Notes under the pieces: model-generated
What the model saw: the letters and a program-made list of their open reading frames with translations, nothing else
Database searches by the model: none
What the model was told of the DNA's origin: nothing
Made by a program: the position numbers and the translations under genes
Shown: positions 7,155-14,423 of the stretch, piece after piece
Position numbering within the stretch: the first letter of the stretch is position 1
Layout of the letters: each line of letters begins with the position of its first letter
Origin: CAYWMP01 sp964459445
GTDB lineage: Bacteria > Desulfobacterota > DSM-4660 > Desulfatiglandales > HGW-15
Length of the DNA stretch: 25,230 bases
Direction of reading: 5' to 3'
Assembly: GCA_964459445.1 (NCBI GenBank)
Contig: CAYWMP010000079.1
Span: 1 to 25,230 of the forward strand

Positions 7155-8336
7155 ATGGCATTATCGACTGAAAGAATGGGGCTGTTCAATCCCGACAAAC
7201 CAATGGAAAACAGGCTCACGGACCTTGGCCCAAGGCATTTCTGGCCGAATTTTCCGCCTGTTATTCAGAACAACTATGGGAAATGGAAACATCACGAGAT
7301 ACTGGAACCAGGGGTTCTGGTTCATGTCTCGGAAACCGGAGACAAGGTCTTCACCGTAAGGTGCGGCGGATGTCGCTTCATGACCGTGGAGCACGTCCGA
7401 GAAATATGCGATATCGCAGACAAACACTGCGACGGATATCTTCGTTTCACTACCCGTAATAATATTGAATTCATGGTGGATAGCCTGGATAAGGCAGAGG
7501 CCCTGAAGAAGGATTTGATGAGTAGAAAACACGTCTCCGGCAGCTATAAGTTCCCCGTCGGGGGAACCGGGGCAGGCATTACCAATATCGTTCACACCCA
7601 GGGCTACATCCACTGCCATACGCCTGCAACCGACGCATCCGCAATGGTCAAGGCGGTCCTGGATGAGCTTTTTGATGATTTTGGCAAGATGCAATTTCCG
7701 GCACAGGTCAGAATATCCATGGCCTGCTGTCTGAATATGTGCGGTGCAGTCCATTGCTCGGACATCGCTTTGTTGGGCTATCACAGAAAACCGCCGATCA
7801 TTGATAATGAGGTCCTGAGCAACGTATGCGAGATTCCTCTGGTCATTGCGGCCTGTCCCACGGCAGCCATTTCGCCTGCAAAGACGGAAGAGGGTAAAAA
7901 GACGGTCAAGATCAAGGAAGAAAGATGTATGTTCTGCGGCAACTGTTACACCATGTGCATGGCCCTTCCTTTGACCGATAAAGAGGGTGACTGCGTGACC
8001 ATCATGGCGGGTGGGAAGGTTTCCAACCGTATTTCACCTCCGAAGTTTTCCAAGGTGGTCGTGGCCGGCGTGGAAAATAACCATCCGCGCTACCCCGAGG
8101 CCGTTGATGCGGTCAAGAAAATCGTCAATGCCTATGCCAACGGCGCCAACAAATATGAGAGGATTGGTGACTGGGCCGAGAGGATCGGTTGGGAAAGGTT
8201 TTTTGAGGCCTGTAATCTCCCATTCACAGAGCACCTCATTGACGATTATCGACTGGCCTATGATACCTACAGGACTTCAACCCAGTTTAAATACACCGAG
8301 GCGTCCTGGAAGGTTACAGAGGCAGTCAGTGGCTAG
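7155..8336 (+). CDS. dsrB: dissimilatory sulfite reductase beta subunit
   Basis: Beta subunit of DsrAB, the subunit that carries the catalytically active siroheme in characterised enzymes. The 393-aa protein has the RCGGCRF segment (69-75), the siroheme-cluster cysteines at 154 (GYIHCHTP) and in CCLNMC (191-196). The ferredoxin domain has AACPTAAI (C234) and CMFCGNCYTMC (258-268). Length is close to the usual 380-390 aa. The ATG is preceded by AGGAGGT (7140-7146) at good spacing. The region matching the DSR4R primer (7935-7951) differs from the common primer at two positions. Co-transcribed with dsrA and dsrD. Confidence 0.98.
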   Translation: MALSTERMGLFNPDKPMENRLTDLGPRHFWPNFPPVIQNNYGKWKHHEILEPGVLVHVSETGDKVFTVRCGGCRFMTVEHVREICDIADKHCDGYLRFTTRNNIEFMVDSLDKAEALKKDLMSRKHVSGSYKFPVGGTGAGITNIVHTQGYIHCHTPATDASAMVKAVLDELFDDFGKMQFPAQVRISMACCLNMCGAVHCSDIALLGYHRKPPIIDNEVLSNVCEIPLVIAACPTAAISPAKTEEGKKTVKIKEERCMFCGNCYTMCMALPLTDKEGDCVTIMAGGKVSNRISPPKFSKVVVAGVENNHPRYPEAVDAVKKIVNAYANGANKYERIGDWAERIGWERFFEACNLPFTEHLIDDYRLAYDTYRTSTQFKYTEASWKVTEAVSG

Positions 8337-8373
8337 AGTCGCCTCTATCTAAAATAACCAAAGGAGTTTTCAA

Positions 8374-8604
8374 ATGGAAGACATTAAAAAGGCCATCCTT
8401 GAGTTTGCCGAGAAGAGCAAAAAGACCAAGTTTTATTTCAACGATATTACCAAGGCCGTTCAAAAAGTGATGCCTGATCTTAAACCCAGGGAAATCAAAA
8501 AGGCGGCGACTGCCCTGGTCAATGAGGAGAAAATGATCTATTTCTCAACGGGCAGCAGCACGATGTATGGCCTGAAAGGTCGCGGGCAGACCGAGGATCA
8601 TTAG
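8374..8604 (+). CDS. dsrD: DsrD, winged-helix activator of sulfite reductase
   Basis: A 76-aa winged-helix protein, lysine-rich, found with dsrAB of sulfate and sulfite reducers and generally absent from sulfur oxidisers. It was long thought DNA-binding; published biochemistry shows that it stimulates DsrAB activity. The sequence matches the family along its length (KKAILEFAEKSKKTKFYFNDI at the start, then YFSTGSSTMYGLKGRG near the C-terminus). The ATG follows AAAGGAG at 8360-8366. It ends the dsrABD transcript: an intrinsic terminator lies about 37 bp after the stop. Its presence argues that this Dsr works in the reductive direction. Confidence 0.95.
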   Translation: MEDIKKAILEFAEKSKKTKFYFNDITKAVQKVMPDLKPREIKKAATALVNEEKMIYFSTGSSTMYGLKGRGQTEDH

Positions 8605-8640
8605 GTCTTATTAATCGCATAAACTTTAAGGAACATGACA

Positions 8641-8682
8641 AGGGGTCGCTATCCCGGCGGATGGCGACCTCTTTTGTTTTAT
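8641..8682 (+). terminator. intrinsic terminator of dsrABD
   Basis: AGGGGTCGC (8641-8649) pairs with GCGACCTCT (8664-8672), one G-U pair included, and an inner ATCC/GGAT extends the stem around a CGGC loop. A T-rich tail (CTTTTGTTTT, 8671-8680) follows. This separates dsrABD from the TPR gene. Confidence 0.85.
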
Positions 8683-8685
8683 CCG

Positions 8686-8782
8686 GCCACCAAGGCACGA
8701 AGACACTAAGTATGTTACTTGAAGGGATCGTTTCAGGATAAAAACTAAATAATCCTTCTTTGTGTCCTCGTGACTTTGTGGC
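8686..8782. repeat. 97-bp inverted-repeat element (CTTTGTG type)
   Basis: A left arm at 8686-8710 and a right arm at 8758-8782 are inverted copies matching at 21 of 25 positions (starting GCCACCAAGGCACGAAGACA and GCCACAAAGTCACGAGGACA when both are read outward-in). They enclose 47 bases of AT-rich DNA with no ORF. It sits between the dsrD terminator and the TPR gene. Similar GCCACAAAG...CTTTGTGGC palindromes occur between genes in many bacterial genomes, so I interpret this as a dispersed, non-autonomous repeat. Confidence 0.6.
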
Positions 8783-8814
8783 TGAGTTATTATGGTTTTT
8801 GAAAGAGGTCTGAT

Positions 8815-9441
8815 ATGAAAGTACCGCAAGATTCCGATAAGTGGGTCGCAGAACAAAAGATAAGGTTAGCTGAGAATCCCGAGTGTGCCACAAGCTTTTA
8901 CAACCTTGGCGTCGGACTCATGAATCAGGGAAAACTCGATGAGGCCATCGATGCGTTTCAGGAAGCCATTACCAACAGCGGTCGAATGTTTGAAGCATGG
9001 GTTAACCTCGGCTTTATCTATTTCCAGCAAGGCAAACTGGAGCAAGTAATTTATGCAAACCAGAAAGCCATCGACATTGAACCCAGATATTCCCGAGGGT
9101 ATGCCAACCTGGGATTTGCTTATCTACAAATGGAAAAGACCGATTCGGCCATCGAAGCGCTTGAAAAGGCGATTGAGCTCAATCCCGAAATCCCTCAAGC
9201 CTGGAATAACCTGGCCAACGCCTATCTGCAGAAGGACGATGTGGACAAGGCCATCGAGACAGGTGAGAAGTTGGTTGAATTTGCTCCAACCTTTGGTCTT
9301 GGGCACAATAATCTTGCCTTTGCCTATTATTCGAAAGGCCAATATGAGAAGGCTATCGAGCACATAGACAAGGCCGTTGAACTGGAATTTGAAGTCCATC
9401 CGGAATTTATGGAAAAATTGGAGTCCCATCGCAACTCATGA
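8815..9441 (+). CDS. tetratricopeptide-repeat protein
   Basis: A 208-aa protein made almost entirely of five consecutive 34-residue TPR units (about residues 25-58, 59-92, 93-126, 127-160 and 161-194), each with the A/G-Y-x-N-L-G and A-I-x-x-x-x-K-A-I/L-E-L-x-P pattern. No signal peptide or membrane segment is visible, so it is probably a cytosolic protein-protein interaction scaffold. The ATG is preceded by AGAGG (8805-8809). Its stop overlaps the start of the YkgJ-type gene (ATGA, 9438-9441), so the two proteins are probably made together. Its place just after dsrABD suggests, but does not prove, a role in Dsr assembly or regulation. The partner is unknown. Confidence 0.85.
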   Translation: MKVPQDSDKWVAEQKIRLAENPECATSFYNLGVGLMNQGKLDEAIDAFQEAITNSGRMFEAWVNLGFIYFQQGKLEQVIYANQKAIDIEPRYSRGYANLGFAYLQMEKTDSAIEALEKAIELNPEIPQAWNNLANAYLQKDDVDKAIETGEKLVEFAPTFGLGHNNLAFAYYSKGQYEKAIEHIDKAVELEFEVHPEFMEKLESHRNS

Positions 9442-10070
9442 AAATTGCACCACTTTTGAGAAATTATGAATACCTGGTCGATAAGGCGGATAAGGCCTTC
9501 CAAAAAATGGAAGAAGATCACGCCGAAAGTATGAATTGCCAGCTCCATTGCTCCGATTGTTGTCATGCCGTATTCGGCCTGTTTCTAATCGAGGCCGCCT
9601 ATATGAAAGAACATTTCGACAGGCTAGAGGCGGAAAAGATCAAAGAGATTTTTTTTCGGTGTAATGAAACGGAACGGGGCCTGAAGAGGATGGAAGTAAA
9701 GGTTCAAAACCACGCTGACGACCCTGAGATGCAGGCCCTTATCATGGCTAAGGAAAGGATCAAATGCCCTCTTTTGGGCGAGAACCAGGAATGCGACCTG
9801 TATGAGCACAGACCCATCACCTGCCGTGTATATGGCATTCCCACAAAGATCCACGGTAAGGCACGAGTCTGCGGGAAGACCGGATTCAAGCAGGGTGAAT
9901 CTTATCCCATTTTTGACCTTGACGGGGTTTACCGGGAACTCTTCGTTTTATCCAGGGAGTTGCTTGAAGGTTCTGAGAAGGGAGATCCGGAGAAATCCTC
10001 GTTTCTCATATCCGTTCCCAAGGCCCTCAACACGCCCCTTGAACATCTTATATTTGAAACCTTTGGATAG
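9438..10070 (+). CDS. YkgJ-family cysteine-cluster protein
   Basis: A 210-aa protein of the YkgJ type (putative zinc- or iron-chelating, CxxCxxCC-like). An N-terminal cluster reads CQLHCSDCC (Cys34, 38, 41, 42). Further cysteines occur at 110 (CPLL), 119 (CDLYEHRP), 129 (ITCRVYGIP) and 145 (VCGKTGF), the usual second half of the family. These probably bind a metal or an Fe-S cluster; the biochemical function of the family is not established. The start overlaps the TPR gene by 4 bp. The 3' end overlaps the convergent minus-strand gene by 23 bp (10048-10070), leaving no room for a terminator between them. Confidence 0.85.
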   Translation: MKIAPLLRNYEYLVDKADKAFQKMEEDHAESMNCQLHCSDCCHAVFGLFLIEAAYMKEHFDRLEAEKIKEIFFRCNETERGLKRMEVKVQNHADDPEMQALIMAKERIKCPLLGENQECDLYEHRPITCRVYGIPTKIHGKARVCGKTGFKQGESYPIFDLDGVYRELFVLSRELLEGSEKGDPEKSSFLISVPKALNTPLEHLIFETFG

Positions 10071-11199
10071 CCTGGAAAATTTCGTTGATATGGATATCCT
10101 TTTTCTGTTTGATAAGGAATAGATCCGCCGAGTCATCATCGTGATATAGACCCAACACCGATTCGAATATCCCTTCAAGTTCACTTTGGCTAAAGGATTT
10201 CAAGAGGGTATCCAAGTCCACAATCTCACCCAGGTGATATCTCCCCTCTGCCTTCATGATAAACAGGGCCTCGAAGTAGCCTTCAATTGCCGCTTCAACC
10301 GTATATCCTGGCGCCCAAAGAGGATCTCCGGTGCCATCCAGTTTGTCCAACCGCATTCTAGTCAGGAGATTCAATAGGAAATACACTATAGCGATAAATG
10401 GACCCGGTTGTTCGCCCTCAAATGCAGGCAGGATAGGGTCATAACCCCTCACGGTTGTGAGTTTGACCTCTATTCTATCCCCTCCGGCCTTAACAATAAA
10501 ATCCCCTGCAGCATGGTGCCATGGGTAAACATGTCTATAACTCTCGGTACCGTAAAAAAGGGTCAGGATCTTGGATGCTTCCCTGAAGATCTTTAGGGCC
10601 TCTTTTTTCGATAAATACCGATAGCCCTTCTTCGTATCCCAGAGACGGATCTTTTGCACCCTGTGAGATGGATCCACCGACAAATGCCATTCATAGTGAT
10701 CCTGAAACCATTCTGTCAGGAGCATATACAGACTGGCCCCTGGTGATTTTGACGGAGAGGAGACTTCTCCGCCAAAATAGGCGTATGGCAGGTAGGTCGA
10801 AGAGTTGAGGCTGGAAAGGGTCTCGAGCAGTTCGTATTCTTGCTTCAGGCATGCCTTCCCTCTGGCAGAAACAGCAGTGCTCAAGGCATATTTTGCATGA
10901 GTATTGCCAATGAGGATATCAATACCGGCTATATGGTAAAGGGCCCCGTGTTTCTCACTGCATATTCCGATTTTATCGATATCGCCTAATTCAAGAGGTC
11001 TTTTCAAACGATCCATGAGAATTTTTATCAAAGACCCTTTTTGATCTTTTAGAATAAATAACTCCATGGTGCGGAAATAATCACCTAGTGTCAAAGTGGG
11101 GTGATTTTCGGTAGGGGTGAGTTTGAAAGGCTTCTTGAGTTCTTTGGAGTCTAAGGGAAGTTCCCCCTCGGGGGATGAAAGGAGGTATTCAATAATCAT
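10048..11199 (-). CDS. conserved-looking protein, possible kinase-like (APH-type) fold
   Basis: A 383-aa protein I do not firmly recognise. Parts resemble a degenerate protein-kinase/aminoglycoside-phosphotransferase fold. Residues 103-129 look like an N-lobe strand with a Lys followed by a helix with a Glu (KACLKQEYELLETL). Residues 157-175 look like a hinge (LYMLLTEWFQDHYEWH). YPWHHAAGDFIV at 225-236 sits where an H-x-D-x4-N catalytic loop would be, but the canonical residues are not clearly kept. Residues 262-282 are hydrophobic (GPFIAIVYFLLNLLTRMRL). It could be a pseudokinase or an unrelated fold. It overlaps the upstream HEAT-repeat gene by 4 bp (11196-11199) and is convergent with the YkgJ-type gene. 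Cytosolic or membrane-associated; function unknown. Confidence 0.7.
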   Translation of the reverse strand: MIIEYLLSSPEGELPLDSKELKKPFKLTPTENHPTLTLGDYFRTMELFILKDQKGSLIKILMDRLKRPLELGDIDKIGICSEKHGALYHIAGIDILIGNTHAKYALSTAVSARGKACLKQEYELLETLSSLNSSTYLPYAYFGGEVSSPSKSPGASLYMLLTEWFQDHYEWHLSVDPSHRVQKIRLWDTKKGYRYLSKKEALKIFREASKILTLFYGTESYRHVYPWHHAAGDFIVKAGGDRIEVKLTTVRGYDPILPAFEGEQPGPFIAIVYFLLNLLTRMRLDKLDGTGDPLWAPGYTVEAAIEGYFEALFIMKAEGRYHLGEIVDLDTLLKSFSQSELEGIFESVLGLYHDDDSADLFLIKQKKDIHINEIFQAIQRFQI

Positions 11200-12290
11200 A
11201 GTTTGTTTAGGGCTTCAGAGGCCAACAGAGCCACAGACGTCTTTTCAACAACGCCATTGGCGTATCTCTCCAGCGTTGAGGAATCATCCGTAAGGTTTGA
11301 AAGGTCATCTTTTGCTTCCTTTGCCCCAAGATTTCCTAAAAGAATAGTCGCATAACCCCGGATCTCATCGTCCGGATCTTTGAGTAGGGGCACAAAATGG
11401 AAAGCCATTTTCCGCAATAATTTAGGTTTTTCTTCGGCGATTTTTCCAAGGGCTCGAAGGGCTTGGGAAAGCAGGGCCCTGTCGCTCAAGTATTGAAAGA
11501 GCTGGGGCATATACCCACCGAATTGCTCCGGGTTGTTGAAGACAATCTCTCCAATCGCATCCAAATAGCCCCAGCTTGAGGCAGCCGTATCCGAGACGGC
11601 AGTAAACAGGCTCTGAAGGAGTTTTGAGACGGCGCCGGGATCATATTTTGCGATTTCAGCCGAAACCCTTCCCAACATTTCGGCTGCCCGCAATCTGAGC
11701 TGCAGGTCTACGGAGTAGAGAAGGCGCTTCAGATCCCTGATGATCCTTTTGTCCTGTTTCGCAAATTCCAAAAGAGGCTCGATATTGTAATCCCTGACCA
11801 GTGATTCCACTTCTTTTTTTGAAAAGGATTTCTTACCCCTGGAAGCCAGTGAAGGCTCGGGAGTGACAGGGGTCGCCTTTTCCAATCGTTTTCTGGTCCC
11901 CTCCTCCGTAACTTCTCGGACATCCTTATGGAGCCTCACAAAATATAGAACACCCGATATACTTCTTCCTTCATAGGCCCCTCCGGAAACAACCAGGTGA
12001 GATTCAATGTCGTAGTTTTTCACCTGCGCTTCGATGTAGTCCTCATCAGGAAGCAGATCCCACGCGAGATCCCAATCGCCATTACATCCAAATACAAGGG
12101 CCTCTGTCATCGCCGTCCCCAGGCTATGCCCGGTTGTGTCAAAGGCATAGACAGCGCCGCAACTGCAGGATCCCACCGGCATTTCAGAAGGCATGCGGGT
12201 TTCCAATTCCTTGGGCTTCTCAATCGCCAATCCGCAAAAAGGACAGGTGGGTCTCTTAATAATATCTCTACCGAAAAATCGTCCGACCAT
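11196..12290 (-). CDS. zinc-ribbon and HEAT-repeat protein (DVU0298-like)
   Basis: A 364-aa protein with an N-terminal zinc-ribbon-like module, CPFC at 16-19 and CSC at 42-44, followed by a mixed domain to about residue 125, a charged linker (about 126-160) and helical HEAT-type repeats to the C-terminus. Examples are LRLRAAEMLGRVSAEIAKYD and DDEIRGYATILLGNLGAKEA. HEAT repeats normally form protein-binding solenoids. The architecture resembles proteins annotated as DVU0298 family in sulfate reducers, but I rely on memory for that link. The start ATG has no clear ribosome-binding site; a consensus -10 TATAAT lies upstream (plus-strand 12331-12336). Coupled by ATGA to the possible kinase-like gene downstream, so the two probably act together. 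Confidence 0.75.
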   Translation of the reverse strand: MVGRFFGRDIIKRPTCPFCGLAIEKPKELETRMPSEMPVGSCSCGAVYAFDTTGHSLGTAMTEALVFGCNGDWDLAWDLLPDEDYIEAQVKNYDIESHLVVSGGAYEGRSISGVLYFVRLHKDVREVTEEGTRKRLEKATPVTPEPSLASRGKKSFSKKEVESLVRDYNIEPLLEFAKQDKRIIRDLKRLLYSVDLQLRLRAAEMLGRVSAEIAKYDPGAVSKLLQSLFTAVSDTAASSWGYLDAIGEIVFNNPEQFGGYMPQLFQYLSDRALLSQALRALGKIAEEKPKLLRKMAFHFVPLLKDPDDEIRGYATILLGNLGAKEAKDDLSNLTDDSSTLERYANGVVEKTSVALLASEALNKL

Positions 12291-12330
12291 AATTAAATAT
12301 CTCAGAGTTTCTACAACTTATTGAAATTCT

Positions 12331-12336
12331 ATTATA
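12331..12336 (-). promoter_or_regulatory. -10 box for the HEAT/kinase-like pair
   Basis: A perfect TATAAT on the minus strand, about 41 bp upstream of the HEAT-protein ATG. No good -35 box was found at 16-18 bases, so the promoter may need an activator or be false. Confidence 0.3.
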
Positions 12337-12370
12337 TCATAGAACCCAATGATTTTGCCTTTCACTTGGC

Positions 12371-12429
12371 GTTTCAGGTGTTAGGAGCATAAGCGCAGAT
12401 TACTGAAACCTGAACACTCAGAACACCTG
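12371..12429. repeat. short nested inverted repeats
   Basis: GTTTCAG (12371-12377) pairs with CTGAAAC (12393-12399), and CAGGTGTT (12375-12382) pairs with AACACCTG (12422-12429). The two pairings overlap and are mutually exclusive. The CCTAACACCTGA phrase (reverse complement) is shared with 3261-3272, so this is probably a dispersed intergenic repeat fragment. The rest of 12291-12492 shows no gene. Confidence 0.4.
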
Positions 12430-12492
12430 TGGTTTGTCAACGCCCAGCAGATTTTTTTGACTCGTTTAGTCAAAGAATCGCAGTATAAGGAG

Positions 12493-12759
12493 TTAGAGAT
12501 CAAGATCCATTCCAGCCCCTTCCTCGTCGTATTCAAAATCCAAGATTTCGAAATCGGAACCCACTGAACGAAATTGAACACCCCATTTTCGATATCGTTC
12601 CCCTGCAAATTCACAATTCAAAGTCCCCAGACGCGCCCCCAGTTTTGTCAATTTTGGCACAATCTCCTCATGGAACACCATTAGGATATGCTCTTTCTCA
12701 TCCATGGAAAGGTCCTTTTGAGGATTGAGTTCGGATTCTATTGTTTTCGTGGATTTCAT
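12493..12759 (-). CDS. small acidic hypothetical protein
   Basis: An ORF of 88 codons whose product is acidic at the C-terminus (DFEYDEEGAGMDLDL) and has a regular predicted pattern: a helix (EHILMVFHEEIVPKLTKL) followed by strand-like segments (FEILDFEYDEE). I do not recognise a family. There is no ribosome-binding site at ATG 12759. The in-frame ATG at 12705 (MDEKEHILMVF) has AAAAGGA 7 bases upstream, so the real protein may be 70 aa (12493-12705). It lies alone between gene-free stretches of about 200 bp. The composition looks coding, but conservation cannot be checked here. Confidence 0.55.
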   Translation of the reverse strand: MKSTKTIESELNPQKDLSMDEKEHILMVFHEEIVPKLTKLGARLGTLNCEFAGERYRKWGVQFRSVGSDFEILDFEYDEEGAGMDLDL

Positions 12760-12945
12760 GTCTTATGAGTGCCGGATTTGTAAGTGGGAAAACCGCCCTG
12801 GGGCGCGAGTACACAAAAAGCGCCACCCTAGAGCATTCATAGTAAAGTTTCTCCGATTTGCGATTGATTCCAAAAAAATATCTAGGTCAGGACCATAACT
12901 TATTAAATAATGCGATATGCTTTCGAGGGGGACAGAGGGGGGCCA

Positions 12946-13191
12946 TTACTTTGTGGGTCCCGGCAGGTCCATGGTAAAGCATTTGTTTCCGGGAGAGCAT
13001 GATTTGGAGGTGATTTCAGCCTTTTTGGCATTTGAACCTGCGCCCATCGTAAAACTGGTTCGGCTGACAACGCGCTCAAGGGAATTGCAATTACATTCCG
13101 GGCATTCTATATCTACTTTTTCGTCAGATTTGACGAACAACTTCTCAAAGGTGTTGCCGCAATCACAGCACCGAAATTCGAAAATTGGCAT
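12946..13191 (-). CDS. FmdB-family zinc-ribbon protein
   Basis: An 81-aa protein starting MPIFEFRCCDCGNTFEKL, the typical FmdB/CxxC_CxxC_SSSS start. Two cysteine pairs, C8-x2-C11 and C30-x2-C33, would bind one zinc. The C-terminal 45 residues are low-complexity with further cysteines (SCSPGNKC). FmdB proteins were named as putative regulators of formamidase, but their general function is unknown; many are small zinc-binding proteins of anaerobes. GAGGTGAG lies upstream of the ATG at a somewhat long distance (12 bases). Single-gene unit. Confidence 0.85.
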   Translation of the reverse strand: MPIFEFRCCDCGNTFEKLFVKSDEKVDIECPECNCNSLERVVSRTSFTMGAGSNAKKAEITSKSCSPGNKCFTMDLPGPTK

Positions 13192-13295
13192 AGCTATTCT
13201 CTCACCTCAAATGATATTCATATCATTAATATGCTGATTTCAATGGCACTAAATATAGTGATTAGATCGAATTAAGTCAAATATTCACGAGCTAA

Positions 13296-13423
13296 TTTCA
13301 AAACGCTCGATTTCGGCCAATCTCCGCGTCAGGCTCAAATTCTAATCCTCAAAATACCCGATGTATTCCTGCGGTTAGAATTATCGCCTTCCTAGACCTT
13401 GGCCTAATTTGAGCGTTTTGAAA
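13296..13423. repeat. nested palindromic repeat, copy 1
   Basis: A 128-bp element. A perfect 13-bp terminal inverted repeat (TTTCAAAACGCTC at 13296-13308, reverse complement at 13411-13423) continues inward as an arm of about 25 bp with few mismatches (GGCCAA 13315-13320 with TTGGCC 13399-13404). Inside, AATTCTAA (13338-13345) pairs with TTAGAATT (13375-13382), and AATAC (13353-13357) with GTATT (13363-13367) around a 5-base loop. The 67-bp core 13326-13392 matches 18061-18127 at 58 positions. Confidence 0.75.
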
Positions 13424-13474
13424 ATACCTAAGGTAGTTGATTGATTTCGGAATGACAAAAAAAGGCAAATCATC

Positions 13475-14332
13475 ATGATTCTCTCCTTCCACCCATGTTT
13501 CATGGCGGATACCCAGGTTGTACTGGGGGATGGTCCCCTGGATCGGCACGATATCACCCATATTCGTGCTGCGGATGCCATCATCCTGCCCCAAACTTGC
13601 ACTTTGGAGTTGTACCAGGCTTGCATCAATTCGTCCGCGCGATTGTTTCCGAGATACGACGCCCGGTTTGATTTTCCGGGGAAGATCGGACAGAGCCAAC
13701 TCTTTGGAAGTATGAATCTTCCACACCCTAAGACTCGACCATGGGCTTCTGTGAGTCAGTTCAAAAAAGTCTATCACGAGAAGGGAGTCCTGCCCCATGG
13801 AATGCCTTTTCTAATCAAGGCAGACGGTACCCACGAGGCCGAGAATATTTATCTGATCACGGGGGCAGAGTATCTGGACTCGGCTTTGGATAATCTGATG
13901 ATCCTGGAGCGGTCAGAGAAATCGGGATTTGTCACGCAGGATATGATTCATGCAGAGGGGCATGTCCTGCGGGCGGTGGTAATAGGTCAAAGCATCATCA
14001 CCTATTGGAAACGCCCTGAAAAGGCGGGACAGCTCATTACAACCATCAGCCAGGGAGGAAAAGTCGATAAGGATTGGCGGCCGGATCTTCAAAAAAAGGG
14101 AAGAGAACTTACCAGAATGCTATGTGATAAAACCGGAATTAATCTGGCAGCCATCGATTTTATTTGTTCATTAGCCGAGCCGGATCCGGTACCTCTCTTC
14201 CTTGAAATCAACTATTATTTCGGCAGGCACGGTCTGGGAGGGAGTGAAGAATACTATCGACTTCTATTCGCGGCCATTCAAACATTTATGAGCGAAAACG
14301 GTCTAGATCCGGAGGGGGTGAAACTGTTGTAA
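13475..14332 (+). CDS. ATP-grasp family protein
   Basis: A 285-aa protein with ATP-grasp features of the RimK/glutathione-synthase type. A nucleotide-binding Lys lies in FLIKADGTHEAENIYL (about 112-127). HVLRAVVIGQSIITYWKR (163-180) matches the usual R-x-x-x-I-G strand. Asp228 in LAAIDFI and Glu244-x-Asn246 in LFLEINYYFGRHGLGG are the metal-binding residues. It probably ligates a carboxylate to an amine using ATP; the substrate is unknown. The N-terminal 80 residues look like the short preATP-grasp domain. The ATG at 13475 has only a weak AAAGG upstream. It starts 52 bp after repeat copy 1 and is convergent with yjbQ. Confidence 0.75.
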   Translation: MILSFHPCFMADTQVVLGDGPLDRHDITHIRAADAIILPQTCTLELYQACINSSARLFPRYDARFDFPGKIGQSQLFGSMNLPHPKTRPWASVSQFKKVYHEKGVLPHGMPFLIKADGTHEAENIYLITGAEYLDSALDNLMILERSEKSGFVTQDMIHAEGHVLRAVVIGQSIITYWKRPEKAGQLITTISQGGKVDKDWRPDLQKKGRELTRMLCDKTGINLAAIDFICSLAEPDPVPLFLEINYYFGRHGLGGSEEYYRLLFAAIQTFMSENGLDPEGVKLL

Positions 14333-14334
14333 AT

Positions 14335-14423
14335 GACAATTGAAAATTGACAATTGAAAATTGGAAATAAAAACAAAATCGATGAAAAAGCTTCAATCTT
14401 CAATATTCATTTTTCAATTTTCA
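14335..14423. repeat. AT-rich direct and inverted repeats between convergent genes
   Basis: TGACAATTGAAAAT occurs twice in tandem (14335-14348 and 14348-14361, sharing one base). TGAAAATTGA (14341-14350) is repeated inverted at 14414-14423, at the very end of the yjbQ frame. The region lies between the ATP-grasp stop and the yjbQ stop and may act as a weak terminator; it lacks a clear GC stem. Confidence 0.4.

Noticed and set aside
12361..12440. CRISPR-like repeats
   Set aside because: The repeated phrases are short, few and inverted, with no regular spacers and no cas genes.
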